Positions 49,766 to 57,410 of a stretch of 57,410 bases of DNA are shown here, one piece after another. The notes below the pieces were generated by a model. The model saw only the letters and a program-made list of their open reading frames with translations. It ran no database searches and was not told the origin of the DNA. The translations under genes were made by a program, and so were the position numbers. Every line of letters begins with the position of its first letter. The first letter of the stretch is position 1. The DNA is from JBDHTS01 sp044221445. Lineage in GTDB: Bacteria; Pseudomonadota; Alphaproteobacteria; Micavibrionales; Micavibrionaceae. The stretch lies in assembly GCA_044221445.1 (NCBI GenBank), contig JBGAPF010000013.1, positions 1 through 57,410 of the forward strand. Reading direction: 5' to 3'.

Positions 49766-51115
49766 ATGGGCGTATTTCTCATGTATATCCTTTTTCTGGC
49801 GCTGGGCCTGATCCTCGGCGCGGGCGGGACGGCGCTCTATTTCCGTCCGCGTGACGCCGCGCTCGAAGCTGAAAACGCGCAGCAGAAAACCCTTCTTCAC
49901 GACCTTGCGGGAAAATGCGCCGCCCTCGAGTTGGATGTGCGCGCCGCCAGCGACAGCGCGGCGCGCTCCGGCGCGGAAAGGGACGCGCTGCAGCGTGAGA
50001 TCGCGCAGCGGAAAGAAGACGAGCAGACGCTGATCGCCCGGTTCGAAAACCTGTCCAACCGGATCTTCGAGGAAAAAAGCGAGAAGTTCCGCCGTCAGTC
50101 GCAGGAGGGCCTGAATCTCATGCTGACCCCGCTCAAGGAAAAACTCGGCGAATTCCAGAAAAAGGTCGACGATTCGTTCGGCGACCAGGCGAAGGAGCAG
50201 CGTTCTTTAAAAGACCAGATCAAAAACATCGTCGAGGCGAACGCGAAAATGACCCTGCAGGCCGAAACGCTTGCGAGCGCCCTGAAAGGCGAAAGCAAGG
50301 TCCAGGGCAACTGGGGCGAATATATTCTCGAAAAAATCCTTGAGGATTCAGGCCTGCGCCAAGGGGAAGACTATATCCTCCAGGGCGAAAGTCTTGACCT
50401 CGTCCATCCGGATACGGGCGGGCGGCAACGGCCCGATGTCATTATCAACCTGCCGGAAAACAAGCATATCGTCGTCGATTCAAAACTGTCGCTGACCCAT
50501 TACGAACGATTCTTTTCCGAAGCCGATGACACGGTCCGCCCCACCCATCTTCAGGCCTTTCTGGCATCCGTGCGCGACCGCGTCAGGGAACTGGAAAAAG
50601 CCCGGTATCAGGACACGGACAAGCTCGGCACGCCCGACGTCGTCCTGATGTTCATGCCGATCGAGGGCGCCTATGCGCTGGCGGTGCAGCAGGATCCGGC
50701 CCTGCATGAATTCGCCTGGAACAAGCGGGTCGTCATCGTCTGTCCCACGACATTGTTCGCGACCCTGAAGACCGTCGCCTCGCTGTGGCGGCTCGAACGC
50801 CAGAACCGCAACGCCCAGGAAATCGCCAAGCGCGGCGGCGCGCTGTATGACAAGATGTCCGGCCTGCTTGACGACATGGCGAAGCTGGGCAACCAGCTGA
50901 AAGGCCTGGAAAAAACCTATGACGGCGCGATGAACAAGCTGCTGACCGGGCGGGGGGCCATCGTCGGGAATGTGGAGAAGCTGAAAGAGCTGGGCGCGAA
51001 AACCTCCCGCGCTCTGCCAAAACGCTTCTTCGACGGCGAAAACACGGCCGAATCCATCGAAAACGCGGCTGTCGAAGAGGCCGAGGAATACCTTGACCTG
51101 GAAACCGGAACATAA
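49766..51115 (+). CDS. rmuC: RmuC-family DNA recombination protein
   Basis: RmuC limits inversions between short inverted repeats and has a nuclease-like core; its exact action is not settled. The 449-residue protein has an N-terminal membrane helix (about 5-23), a coiled coil with many Glu, Lys and Gln (about 32-170), and the RmuC domain (about 170-400). Domain motifs are VQGNWGEYILEKILEDSGL, RPDVIINLPENKHIVVDSKLS split over two segments, and FMPIEGAYALAVQQDP. Length is normal. It is followed 12 bases later by def, so rmuC-def-fmt-truA form one transcript, a known alphaproteobacterial order. Confidence 0.95.
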   Translation: MGVFLMYILFLALGLILGAGGTALYFRPRDAALEAENAQQKTLLHDLAGKCAALELDVRAASDSAARSGAERDALQREIAQRKEDEQTLIARFENLSNRIFEEKSEKFRRQSQEGLNLMLTPLKEKLGEFQKKVDDSFGDQAKEQRSLKDQIKNIVEANAKMTLQAETLASALKGESKVQGNWGEYILEKILEDSGLRQGEDYILQGESLDLVHPDTGGRQRPDVIINLPENKHIVVDSKLSLTHYERFFSEADDTVRPTHLQAFLASVRDRVRELEKARYQDTDKLGTPDVVLMFMPIEGAYALAVQQDPALHEFAWNKRVVIVCPTTLFATLKTVASLWRLERQNRNAQEIAKRGGALYDKMSGLLDDMAKLGNQLKGLEKTYDGAMNKLLTGRGAIVGNVEKLKELGAKTSRALPKRFFDGENTAESIENAAVEEAEEYLDLETGT

Positions 51116-51127
51116 TACCTCCCTTTC

Positions 51128-51646
51128 ATGGCCTATTCGATCATCACGGTGCCCGACCCGGTCCTGAAAGCCACCGCCAGCGCGGTGGCAAGCGTGGACG
51201 ATTCTATACGCCGCCAGATGGACGAGATGCTGGAGGTCATGTACGGCGCGGCAGGCATCGGCCTTGCCGCCAACCAGGTCGGCCTGCTGAACCGCGTTCT
51301 GGTCATGGACGTGGCCCAGCGCGAGGGCGACACGACCCGCAGGCCTGTCTTCATGGCCAACCCGGAAATTGTCGCCGCTTCCGACGAATACAGCGTCTAC
51401 GAGGAAGGATGCCTTTCCATCCCGAACCAGTATGCCGAGGTGGAGCGCCCGGTCAGCGTGCGTGTGCGCTATCTCGATTACGACGGCAAAAAACAGGAAA
51501 TTCTCGCCGAACGCATGCTGGCGCGCTGCGTCCAGCATGAAATCGACCATCTGAACGGCATCCTGTTCATCGACCACCTGTCGAGCCTGAAGCGCAACAT
51601 GATTTTGCGGAAGATGGAAAAGGCGAAGAAGGAAGACGGTCTTTAA
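51128..51646 (+). CDS. def: Peptide deformylase
   Basis: Def removes the formyl group from the N-terminal methionine of new proteins. The 172-residue metalloenzyme has all three motifs: GIGLAANQVG (usually GIGLAAPQ; Asn replaces Pro here, a common variant), EGCLSIP with the metal Cys, and QHEIDHLNG with two metal His and the catalytic Glu. Length and C-terminal basic tail are normal. It sits between rmuC and fmt; def and fmt work in opposite directions on the formyl group and are commonly adjacent. Confidence 0.97.
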   Translation: MAYSIITVPDPVLKATASAVASVDDSIRRQMDEMLEVMYGAAGIGLAANQVGLLNRVLVMDVAQREGDTTRRPVFMANPEIVAASDEYSVYEEGCLSIPNQYAEVERPVSVRVRYLDYDGKKQEILAERMLARCVQHEIDHLNGILFIDHLSSLKRNMILRKMEKAKKEDGL

Positions 51647-51652
51647 TTCCGC

Positions 51653-52600
51653 ATGACGGGAACGGTTATTTTGAAAATCATCTTCATGGGCACGCCGGAT
51701 TTCGCCGTCCCGGCGCTGGAAGCGCTGGCGGCGGACGGGCATGACATCGCCGCCGTCTATACCCAGCCGCCGCGCCCGAAGGGCCGGGGCCGCCAGGTGC
51801 AGCGCTCGCCGGTGCATGACGCCGCGGACCGCCGCGGCCTGATCGTCCATACGCCGGTTTCCTTGAAAAAAGATCCGCGCGCGCAGGAGGAGTTTGCCGC
51901 GCTGAAGGCCGACATCGCCGTGGTCGCCGCCTATGGCCTGATCCTGCCTCAGGCCGTTCTCGACGCGCCCGTTCACGGCTGCCTCAACATCCACGCCTCG
52001 CTGCTGCCCCGCTGGCGCGGCGCGTCGCCGATCCAGCACGCGATCTGGGCCGGGGACGCGGAAAGCGGCATCACCGTCATGCGGATGGAGGCGGGGCTGG
52101 ACACCGGCCCCATGCTTTCGAAACAGGCGGTCGCCATCGACGGCGGGACGACGGCCCGGGCCCTGCATGACGCGCTCTCGGCCCTCGGCGGGACGATGAT
52201 CGCCGAAACGCTCCGGCGTCTTGCCGCGGGCGTGACGCTGGACGGCGAACCCCAGGACCCGGCGCTGGCGACCTATGCCCCCTTGTTGCACAAGGAAGAC
52301 GGGCGGATCGGCTGGGAAAAGCCCGCGGCGCTCATCGGCCGCCAGCTGCGCGCCTTCAATCCCTGGCCGGGGGTCTGGACCGAAACCGAAGACGGCAGGC
52401 GGCTGAAGGTGCTGGACGCCGAAGCGGTTCAAGGATCGTTCACGGGCGAGCCGGGGACGGTCGCGGACAAAGACGGCCATGTCGTCTGTGGCGGCGGCGC
52501 GCTGCGCCTTATCCTGGTCCAGCCGGAAAACGCCAAGCCGATGGACATCGCGGCGGCTGTCAATGGCCGGTACATTCTCCCCGGCATGCGGTTCGTCTGA
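51653..52600 (+). CDS. fmt: Methionyl-tRNA formyltransferase
   Basis: Fmt puts the formyl group of 10-formyl-tetrahydrofolate onto initiator Met-tRNA. The 315-residue protein has FMGTPDFAVPALEAL at the N terminus, the catalytic core HASLLPRWRGASPIQHA with Asn (LNIHASL), His and Asp (GLDTGPM). The OB-fold C-terminal domain has LIGRQLRAFNPWPG. Length is typical. ATG 51653 gives six residues more than the TTG at 51671, which would start at KIIFMGTPDF in the manner of homologues. It lies six bases after the def stop. Confidence 0.97.
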   Translation: MTGTVILKIIFMGTPDFAVPALEALAADGHDIAAVYTQPPRPKGRGRQVQRSPVHDAADRRGLIVHTPVSLKKDPRAQEEFAALKADIAVVAAYGLILPQAVLDAPVHGCLNIHASLLPRWRGASPIQHAIWAGDAESGITVMRMEAGLDTGPMLSKQAVAIDGGTTARALHDALSALGGTMIAETLRRLAAGVTLDGEPQDPALATYAPLLHKEDGRIGWEKPAALIGRQLRAFNPWPGVWTETEDGRRLKVLDAEAVQGSFTGEPGTVADKDGHVVCGGGALRLILVQPENAKPMDIAAAVNGRYILPGMRFV

Positions 52601-52603
52601 CCC

Positions 52604-53380
52604 ATGGCCGTGAAACGCTGGAAACTCACCATCGATTACGACGGCGCCGGTTTTTCGGGCTGGCAGCGCCAGGGTCCGGGCGTCGTCTCCGTCCAGCAAT
52701 CCATCGAGGACGCGTTCCGGGCGTTCTGCCAGCAGGACATCGCGCTTCATGCCGCGGGCCGCACCGATGCCGGGGTCCATGCGCGCGGCCAGGTGGCGCA
52801 TTGCGACTTCGATTACGGCGACCGGCCCCTGACCGGCGACCAACTGATCCGCGCCCTGAACGCCCATCTGCGCGGCCGCCCGGTCGCGGTGGTCGACGCG
52901 GCAGAGGCGGCGCCCGATTTCCACGCCCGCTTCCACGCGGTCAACAAGCTGTACACCTACCGCATCGTCAGCCGTTCCGCGCCGCCGGTGCTGGATGCGG
53001 AGAGGGCCTGGCACGCCCGCCGCGCGCTCGATCCTGACGCCATGCGCGACGCCGCCGCGGTGCTGCGCGGCCGTCACGATTTCTCAACCTTCCGCGACAG
53101 CGCCTGTCAGGCGAAATCCCCCGTCAGGACGCTTGACCGTCTGGATGTCGAAACGCGCGCCTATGACCCGTTCGGCGGCATCGAGATCCTGATCCACGCC
53201 GAAGGCCGGTCCTTCCTGCATCATCAGGTCCGCAACATGGCGGGCGCCTTGGTCCTGGTGGGCGAGGGCAAATGGACGAAAGACGATGTAAGGGACGCAC
53301 TGGACGCAAAAGACCGCACCCGCGGCGGCCCCACCGCGCCGCCGGAAGGCCTGTGCCTGATGCGGGTGGATTATGGTTGA
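52604..53380 (+). CDS. truA: tRNA pseudouridine synthase A
   Basis: TruA converts uridines 38-40 of many tRNAs to pseudouridine. The 258-residue protein has the N-terminal RWKLTIDYDGAGFSGWQRQ, catalytic Asp in AAGRTDAGVHARGQVAH, HDFSTFRDSACQAKSP, and SFLHHQVRNMAGALVLVGEGKW. Length is normal. It starts three bases after fmt. Its last ten bases overlap the end of the frameshifted antitoxin-like relic on the opposite strand. An order of fmt-truA-dapE is known in alphaproteobacteria; here the relic intervenes before dapE. Confidence 0.97.
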   Translation: MAVKRWKLTIDYDGAGFSGWQRQGPGVVSVQQSIEDAFRAFCQQDIALHAAGRTDAGVHARGQVAHCDFDYGDRPLTGDQLIRALNAHLRGRPVAVVDAAEAAPDFHARFHAVNKLYTYRIVSRSAPPVLDAERAWHARRALDPDAMRDAAAVLRGRHDFSTFRDSACQAKSPVRTLDRLDVETRAYDPFGGIEILIHAEGRSFLHHQVRNMAGALVLVGEGKWTKDDVRDALDAKDRTRGGPTAPPEGLCLMRVDYG

Positions 53381-53726
53381 GCCAGTTTTAAGACGTCGCC
53401 GCCCTGTCTGACCGTCTCCAGGAACTGACGCGCCGCTTCCGGGCCTTTGGTTAGGCTGGTGAAAAACGCCCACCCCGCGTCCCGGTCATGAAGATCGGCA
53501 AGATGCGGTTGACGGCGCTTGGCTATCTGTCCGATGACACCCAGCTTTCTTAGAGCCTCTAGGTCGTCAAAGTGAACGATGTGCGGGTAAGGGACGCCAT
53601 GATGGGTAATCGCTGTCGGTCGCTGTCCGAATGCGCTGCACCAAGGATTTCGCTTAGATTGGCCCTGAGAAACGCTGTGCTGACTGTGGCGCGTGGTTCC
53701 TGATAACCAAGAAAATCTGCGGGCAT
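53371..53726 (-). pseudogene. Frameshifted Phd/YefM-like antitoxin gene
   Basis: From ATG 53726, which has a good AGGAAAGG about eight bases upstream, the minus strand reads ATVSTAFLRANLSEILGAAHSD, the Phd/YefM-type N terminus. A frame change within about 53600-53610 then continues as PTAITHHGVPYPHIVHFDD, LEALRKLGV and on to a stop at 53371. The unshifted frame stops in the middle. Both halves together resemble one antitoxin of about 118 residues. No toxin gene is adjacent. It fills the 377 bases between truA and dapE that otherwise hold no gene. A sequencing error of one base could produce the same picture. Confidence 0.6.
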
Positions 53727-53757
53727 GATAAACGCCTTTCCTGTTGCTTTGTTTTTT

Positions 53758-54900
53758 TTAATATACGCCGAAGTAATTTTCCAGAATTTTTTTATAGATC
53801 TGCGTCAGCTGCAGCAGGTCCTGCACCGTCACATGCTCGTCCACCTTGTGGATCGTCTTATTGGTCAGGCCGAACTCCACCACCGGGCCATAGGCGGAAA
53901 TGAACCGCGCGTCCGACGTGCCGCCGCCGGTGGTCAGCGCGGGGGTGCGGCCCGTGACGTCTTTCACCGCGCCGGACACCGTTCCCGTGAACACGCCGGG
54001 GCGGGTCAGGAAGCTTTCGGCGTTGGAGGTGCAGGCCAGGCCGTAAGCCACGCCGCATTTGTCGAGCCGGGTGCGGATTTCCTGCTCCAGCGCGGCGGCG
54101 GTCCAGCGGTCGTTGAACCGCACGTTGAACTTCGCCGCGCCTTTCATGGGAATGACGTTGTCGGCCCGGTTGCCGACGTCTATGGTGGTGATTTCCAGGT
54201 TCGTGGCGGGGAAATGCGCCGAACCCGCGTCGAAGATATGCGCCTCAAGCGCGCTCAGAAGCTCCACCAGCCGGGGCAGGGGATTGTCCGCCCGGTCGGG
54301 ATAGGCGACATGGCCCTGGATTCCGGTGACGGTCAGCGTCCCGGTCAGCGACCCGCGCCGCCCGATCTTGATCTCGTCGCCCAGCGCCTCGGGGTTGCTC
54401 GGCTCCCCGACCAGGTAGTCGTCGGCCAGCTGCCCGTTCGCCTTCATCCAGTCCAGCACTTTCACGGTGCCGTCCCGCGCCTCCGCCTCCTCGTCGCCGG
54501 TGATCAGAAGGCTGACCGACCCTTTCGGCGCGCCGTGTTCGGCCAGATAGGCGGCCAGCGCGGCGATGAAGGCAGCAATGTTGCCTTTCATATCCGATGC
54601 GCCGCGCCCGTACAGGACTCCGTCCTCGACCGTCGCGGAAAACGGCGGATGCCGCCACGCCGCCTCGTCGCCCGGCGGCACCACGTCGGTATGGCCGCAG
54701 AAGCATAGATGCGGCCCGCTGTCGCCGATCCGCGCGAACAGGTTCTTGATCGCGCCGAACGGCAGGCTGGCGCAGGCAAGACCCATCGGCTCCAGCACGC
54801 CGCGCAGATAGTCCTGCACTCCCGCGTCCTCGGGCGTGACGCTCGGGAACCGGATCATATGCTGGGCGATGGCGACGGGATCGTGCGGCATGGCGGCCAA
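53758..54900 (-). CDS. dapE: Succinyl-diaminopimelate desuccinylase
   Basis: DapE removes the succinyl group to release LL-diaminopimelate for lysine and peptidoglycan. The 380-residue M20-family zinc enzyme has GHTDVVPPGDEAAW with the first metal His and Asp, YGRGASDMKGNIAAF with the bridging Asp, and ITGDEEAEARDGT with the catalytic Glu and metal Glu. The lid domain has FNVRFND, and GGGTSDARF closes the site. Length is normal (375 in E. coli). It lies 11 bases downstream of the SpoT-like gene, which itself follows dapD; all three are on the minus strand. Confidence 0.96.
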   Translation of the reverse strand: MAAMPHDPVAIAQHMIRFPSVTPEDAGVQDYLRGVLEPMGLACASLPFGAIKNLFARIGDSGPHLCFCGHTDVVPPGDEAAWRHPPFSATVEDGVLYGRGASDMKGNIAAFIAALAAYLAEHGAPKGSVSLLITGDEEAEARDGTVKVLDWMKANGQLADDYLVGEPSNPEALGDEIKIGRRGSLTGTLTVTGIQGHVAYPDRADNPLPRLVELLSALEAHIFDAGSAHFPATNLEITTIDVGNRADNVIPMKGAAKFNVRFNDRWTAAALEQEIRTRLDKCGVAYGLACTSNAESFLTRPGVFTGTVSGAVKDVTGRTPALTTGGGTSDARFISAYGPVVEFGLTNKTIHKVDEHVTVQDLLQLTQIYKKILENYFGVY

Positions 54901-54910
54901 AATAACAAAG

Positions 54911-55897
54911 TCAGCCGCTGCACGCCAGCGCTTGTTGCGGAGGCCTGACGGTGCGGCAGGGTTCTCTCGCGGGCTGCTTGGCCCGCGCCACGATCATCGA
55001 GACGGGGTTGATGCCATGGGGCAGGGAGAAAGAGTCGTTGATGGCGAACATATCGCCGGTGCCGGCGTTGCGGCAATCTGGGTCGATCAGCCGTTCCGTA
55101 AGCCTCACCTGGCGCCTGATCAGGTCGTCGAAAAAATCGAAGATGGCGCTGTACGCGGGAAAAGCTTGGCGGGCGTTTTCGAGCAGGGTGGGATAAAACG
55201 TCTTCGTTTCCGTGCAGTAGCTTTTGACGCGCCCGTCTGTAATCTCCGATCCCAGAAGGGTCGCGTTGTTATGGACGCGGTCTTCGCATTTGCCTATGAC
55301 CGTCGCCGGGTCTTCCCCCAAGACCGCATAATAATCCCCTGTCAGGGTATAAAGCCGTGTCTTGCCATAGGTCTTGGACATCCGCCAGGCTAGGCTGGCG
55401 GTCTGGCGGTCTTCGTCGCCCGAGGCCAGCGCAGAATGAGACCGCCATTTCTGCATCAGCCATGTTGCGTATCTGTCGCGGCACCCTTCATTATCCGTAA
55501 ACGGACCGCACACCCGTTCCCCGAACTCTTCCCCCGTGTCGTGCAGCATGTTGATGCACAGCAGCCGGTGGGTAAGTGGATCCGCAGGGGACAGGAGCCC
55601 CCTGTCGATCAGCCCGATCGTATAACAGGCCTGCGAGATTTCATGGAGAATGGACGGCATGCTGTCGCGGCGCACGGAATCGCCTTTGAGCGAGACGATC
55701 AGGTCCAGCGACGCCCGGGCGCGCGCAAAGCCATAACGCCGCAGGACGTCGTCGACAAAAGCGACGACATCGTCTTTATGGGCGATGAATTCCGCTTCGG
55801 TTTTCATCGCGTTCCGGACAGGGTTGAAAAGATTCAGGCTCACCGCACCACCACGAAAATTTACGTAAGCAATACTCTTGGGGCCTTCGTCTAGCAT
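54911..55897 (-). CDS. Putative HD-domain hydrolase, SpoT/MESH1-like, without synthetase domain
   Basis: The 328-residue protein has the residues expected for a (p)ppGpp-hydrolase HD site: His85 (ILHEIS), His119-Asp120 with Glu123-Glu124 (CINMLHDTGEEFG), and Asp206 with Asn210 (KCEDRVHNNATL). These match the spacing and order of the metal and catalytic residues of the SpoT/MESH1 hydrolase fold. The alarmone synthetase, TGS and ACT domains are absent, so if it acts on alarmones it would only degrade them. The identification is by motif reading; overall similarity is low. ATG 55807 is an alternative start. It lies between dapD (38 bases upstream) and dapE. Confidence 0.55.
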   Translation of the reverse strand: MLDEGPKSIAYVNFRGGAVSLNLFNPVRNAMKTEAEFIAHKDDVVAFVDDVLRRYGFARARASLDLIVSLKGDSVRRDSMPSILHEISQACYTIGLIDRGLLSPADPLTHRLLCINMLHDTGEEFGERVCGPFTDNEGCRDRYATWLMQKWRSHSALASGDEDRQTASLAWRMSKTYGKTRLYTLTGDYYAVLGEDPATVIGKCEDRVHNNATLLGSEITDGRVKSYCTETKTFYPTLLENARQAFPAYSAIFDFFDDLIRRQVRLTERLIDPDCRNAGTGDMFAINDSFSLPHGINPVSMIVARAKQPAREPCRTVRPPQQALACSG

Positions 55898-55935
55898 AAA
55901 GCGCCCGCCCGCACAATTTTATTATCGATAATGGT

Positions 55936-56796
55936 TTACGGGCGCAGCAACTCGTTCAGGGCGGTTTTCTTCCGGGTCTGCTCGTCCACTGTCTTGACGA
56001 TGACGGCGCAGTAAAGCGACGGTCCCGGGCTGCCGTCCGGCAGGTCGCGGCCCGGCAGAGTGCCCGGCACCACGACGCTGTAGGGCGGGACATACCCCTG
56101 TATGATCTCGCCCGTCTCGCGGTTGACGATCTTGGTGGACGCGCCCAGGAACACCCCCATCGACAGCACCGCGCCGCGGCCGACGCGCACGCCTTCGGCC
56201 ACTTCCGAGCGCGCGCCCAGGAACACGTCGTCCTCGATGATCACGGGCGCGGCCTGGACCGGTTCCAGAACGCCGCCGATCCCCGTTCCGCCGGAGATGT
56301 GGCAGTTTTTCCCGATTTGCGCGCATGACCCGATCGTGGCCCAGGTATCGACCATGGTGCCCTCGCCGACATAGGCGCCGACATTGATGAAGGACGGCAT
56401 CAGCACGGCGTTCTTGGCGATGAACGCGGAATAGCGCACGAAACATCCCGGCACGGCGCGCAGGCCCGCCTCGTGGAATTTCGTGCCGGTCCATTTGTCG
56501 AATTTATTGGGGACCTTGTCCCACCACAGGCTCTTGCCCGGCGCGCCGGCGATTTCGTCCATCCGCATCAGGCGGAAATACAGGACGATGGCCTTTTTCA
56601 GCCATTCATTGACCCGCCAGCCCTCCTGCATCGGTTCGGCCACGCGCATCTTACCGGACTCCAGAAGTTTCATCGCGTCCAGGATCGCCACCTTGAACGG
56701 CCCGTCCGTCCGGGGCGATATGGTTTCGCGCTGGTCCCAGGCCGCGTTGATGGTGCTTTCCAGGTCGGCGGCGGTCATGGCTTCGGTCAGGGCCAT
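55936..56796 (-). CDS. dapD: Tetrahydrodipicolinate N-succinyltransferase
   Basis: DapD succinylates tetrahydrodipicolinate in lysine and peptidoglycan precursor synthesis. The 286-residue protein has an N-terminal helical domain and a left-handed beta-helix of hexapeptide repeats (about 105-260, e.g. FINVGAYVGEGTMVDTW, GGTGIGGVLEP, FLGARSEVAEGVRVG). Length is near normal. The catalytic region with VPGTLPG is in place. AAAGGA about 12 bases before the ATG supports the start. It pairs with dapE at 53758, with the SpoT-like gene in between. Confidence 0.96.
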   Translation of the reverse strand: MALTEAMTAADLESTINAAWDQRETISPRTDGPFKVAILDAMKLLESGKMRVAEPMQEGWRVNEWLKKAIVLYFRLMRMDEIAGAPGKSLWWDKVPNKFDKWTGTKFHEAGLRAVPGCFVRYSAFIAKNAVLMPSFINVGAYVGEGTMVDTWATIGSCAQIGKNCHISGGTGIGGVLEPVQAAPVIIEDDVFLGARSEVAEGVRVGRGAVLSMGVFLGASTKIVNRETGEIIQGYVPPYSVVVPGTLPGRDLPDGSPGPSLYCAVIVKTVDEQTRKKTALNELLRP

Positions 56797-56874
56797 CGGA
56801 GTCTTTGTCCTTTCAAGGCGGGTCCGATTTTGCCATAGTTATACATGATGATTCTGCGGGGCGTTACGGTTTTT

Positions 56875-56888
56875 TTGCACCCGTGCAA
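56875..56888. promoter_or_regulatory. Inverted repeat upstream of the DUF3108 gene
   Basis: TTGCAC-CC-GTGCAA, a perfect dyad with six-base arms, lies in the gap between dapD and the DUF3108 gene. Half-sites resemble those at 15561-15588, so a shared regulator is possible but unproven. Confidence 0.3.
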
Positions 56889-56947
56889 TGTCAGGATTTG
56901 CTAATAAACCGTCCGTTCCCCGGACGCCAACCAACGATCGGAAGGCC

Positions 56948-57410
56948 ATGATTTTCCATTCCAGCCGCCGCCTGGCGTTTGCCGCGCTTCTGTCGGCCGC
57001 GTTATGCGGCCCTGCCCACGCCGCGCCCGCCGCGAAGACGGTCCAGAACGTCAGGTACGAAGTCTATGCGGGCGGCATCAACGCCGTTACCGCGTCCCTT
57101 GCCCTCGGCGAAAGCAAAGACCGGTATTCGGTCGATATCGACGCCCATACGCGCGGCTTCCTGGCCAAGCTGGTGCCTTGGCAGGGCACGTTCGAAACGC
57201 GGGGCTGGAAGCAAAAGGACGGGTTCCGGCCCGAGCTGCACCGCTCCGCCGCCGAATCCAGCGACGGGACGGAGGTGAAGAATTATCATTACGGGCGCGA
57301 CGGGTCGTTCAAAGGATATACCGTCGTCGAGCAGGGCAAGGACACCACGCCCGACGCGCTTGACCCGGCGCTGACGCGCGGCACGACCGACGCGCTGACC
57401 GCCGCCCTGT
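56948..57410 (+). CDS. DUF3108-domain secreted protein, N-terminal part
   Basis: The open frame from ATG 56948 (GGAAGG just upstream) runs to the window end, so only 154 residues are visible. A signal peptide is clear (Arg-Arg start, hydrophobic core, cleavage near AHAA). The mature part begins VRYEVYAGGINAVTASLALG, followed by YSVDIDAHTRGFLAKLVPW and a region rich in charged residues (YHYGRDGSFKG), the pattern of DUF3108. Members are predicted outer-membrane or periplasmic proteins with no known function. The gene is divergent from dapD. Confidence 0.8.
   Translation, partial: MIFHSSRRLAFAALLSAALCGPAHAAPAAKTVQNVRYEVYAGGINAVTASLALGESKDRYSVDIDAHTRGFLAKLVPWQGTFETRGWKQKDGFRPELHRSAAESSDGTEVKNYHYGRDGSFKGYTVVEQGKDTTPDALDPALTRGTTDALTAAL

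Noticed and set aside
50480..53077. Open frame of 865 codons on the minus strand across rmuC, def, fmt and truA
   Set aside because: It is antisense to four well-identified genes, spans their gaps, has no domain pattern, and arises because GC-rich codons rarely give stops in that frame.

Overview
The window looks like a chromosomal segment of a GC-rich alphaproteobacterium. The evidence is the FtsZ-binding GST-fold protein FzlA, the complex I accessory proteins NDUFA12 and NDUFA9, the gene order NDUFA12 / mlaD / DUF2155 / aat / accC / accB / aroQ, a CvpA-PurF pair near RadA, and the succinylase lysine branch (dapD, dapE). Three DotA/TraY-type genes and two pseudopilin-like proteins would fit Micavibrio-type or Rhodospirillales-related lineages. 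That placement is an inference from gene content only.

Layout. 1-2.6 kb: end of an L,D-transpeptidase gene, a small membrane protein, fzlA and an SDR gene. 2.8-11 kb: three translationally coupled, divergent dotA/traY-like genes behind a candidate sigma-70 promoter. 11-14.5 kb: clpS-clpA, then a pseudopilin-like gene on the opposite strand. 14.6-17.5 kb: a degenerate receiver/deaminase fusion, NDUFA12, mlaD and DUF2155. 17.5-24 kb (minus strand): aroQ, accB, a GNAT gene, accC and aat, with two DsbA-like genes and an M48 protease. 24-28 kb: a small membrane protein, rlmE, an HNH-type gene, purF and cvpA.

28-36.1 kb: three tandem RTX proteins (two with N-terminal beta-propellers, one almost wholly RTX) lying between cvpA and radA. 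36.2-42.8 kb: radA, a small membrane protein, a LysR regulator divergent from a putative HExxH metallopeptidase, a heparinase II/III-like gene and rpe. 42.9-47.6 kb (minus strand): an ArsR regulator, an SDR gene, a cytidylate-kinase-like gene, rsmA, a SurA-like gene and NDUFA9. 47.7-49.7 kb: two unrecognised plus-strand genes and a second pseudopilin-like gene. 49.8-53.4 kb: rmuC, def, fmt, truA. 53.4-57.4 kb: a frameshifted Phd/YefM-like antitoxin relic, dapE, a SpoT-like HD hydrolase candidate, dapD, and the start of a DUF3108 gene cut by the window end.

Housekeeping themes are translation initiation and formylation (def, fmt), proteolysis by the N-degron route (aat makes N-terminal Leu/Phe tags that ClpS delivers to ClpA), fatty acid synthesis (accB, accC), envelope maintenance (MlaD, M48, SurA-like, DsbA-like) and lysine/peptidoglycan precursor synthesis. 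Overlaid on these are secretion-related accessory genes (DotA array, RTX array) and several inserted or degenerate genes. No rRNA, tRNA, insertion sequence or CRISPR array was recognised. All calls come from reading the sequence; no database search was run.
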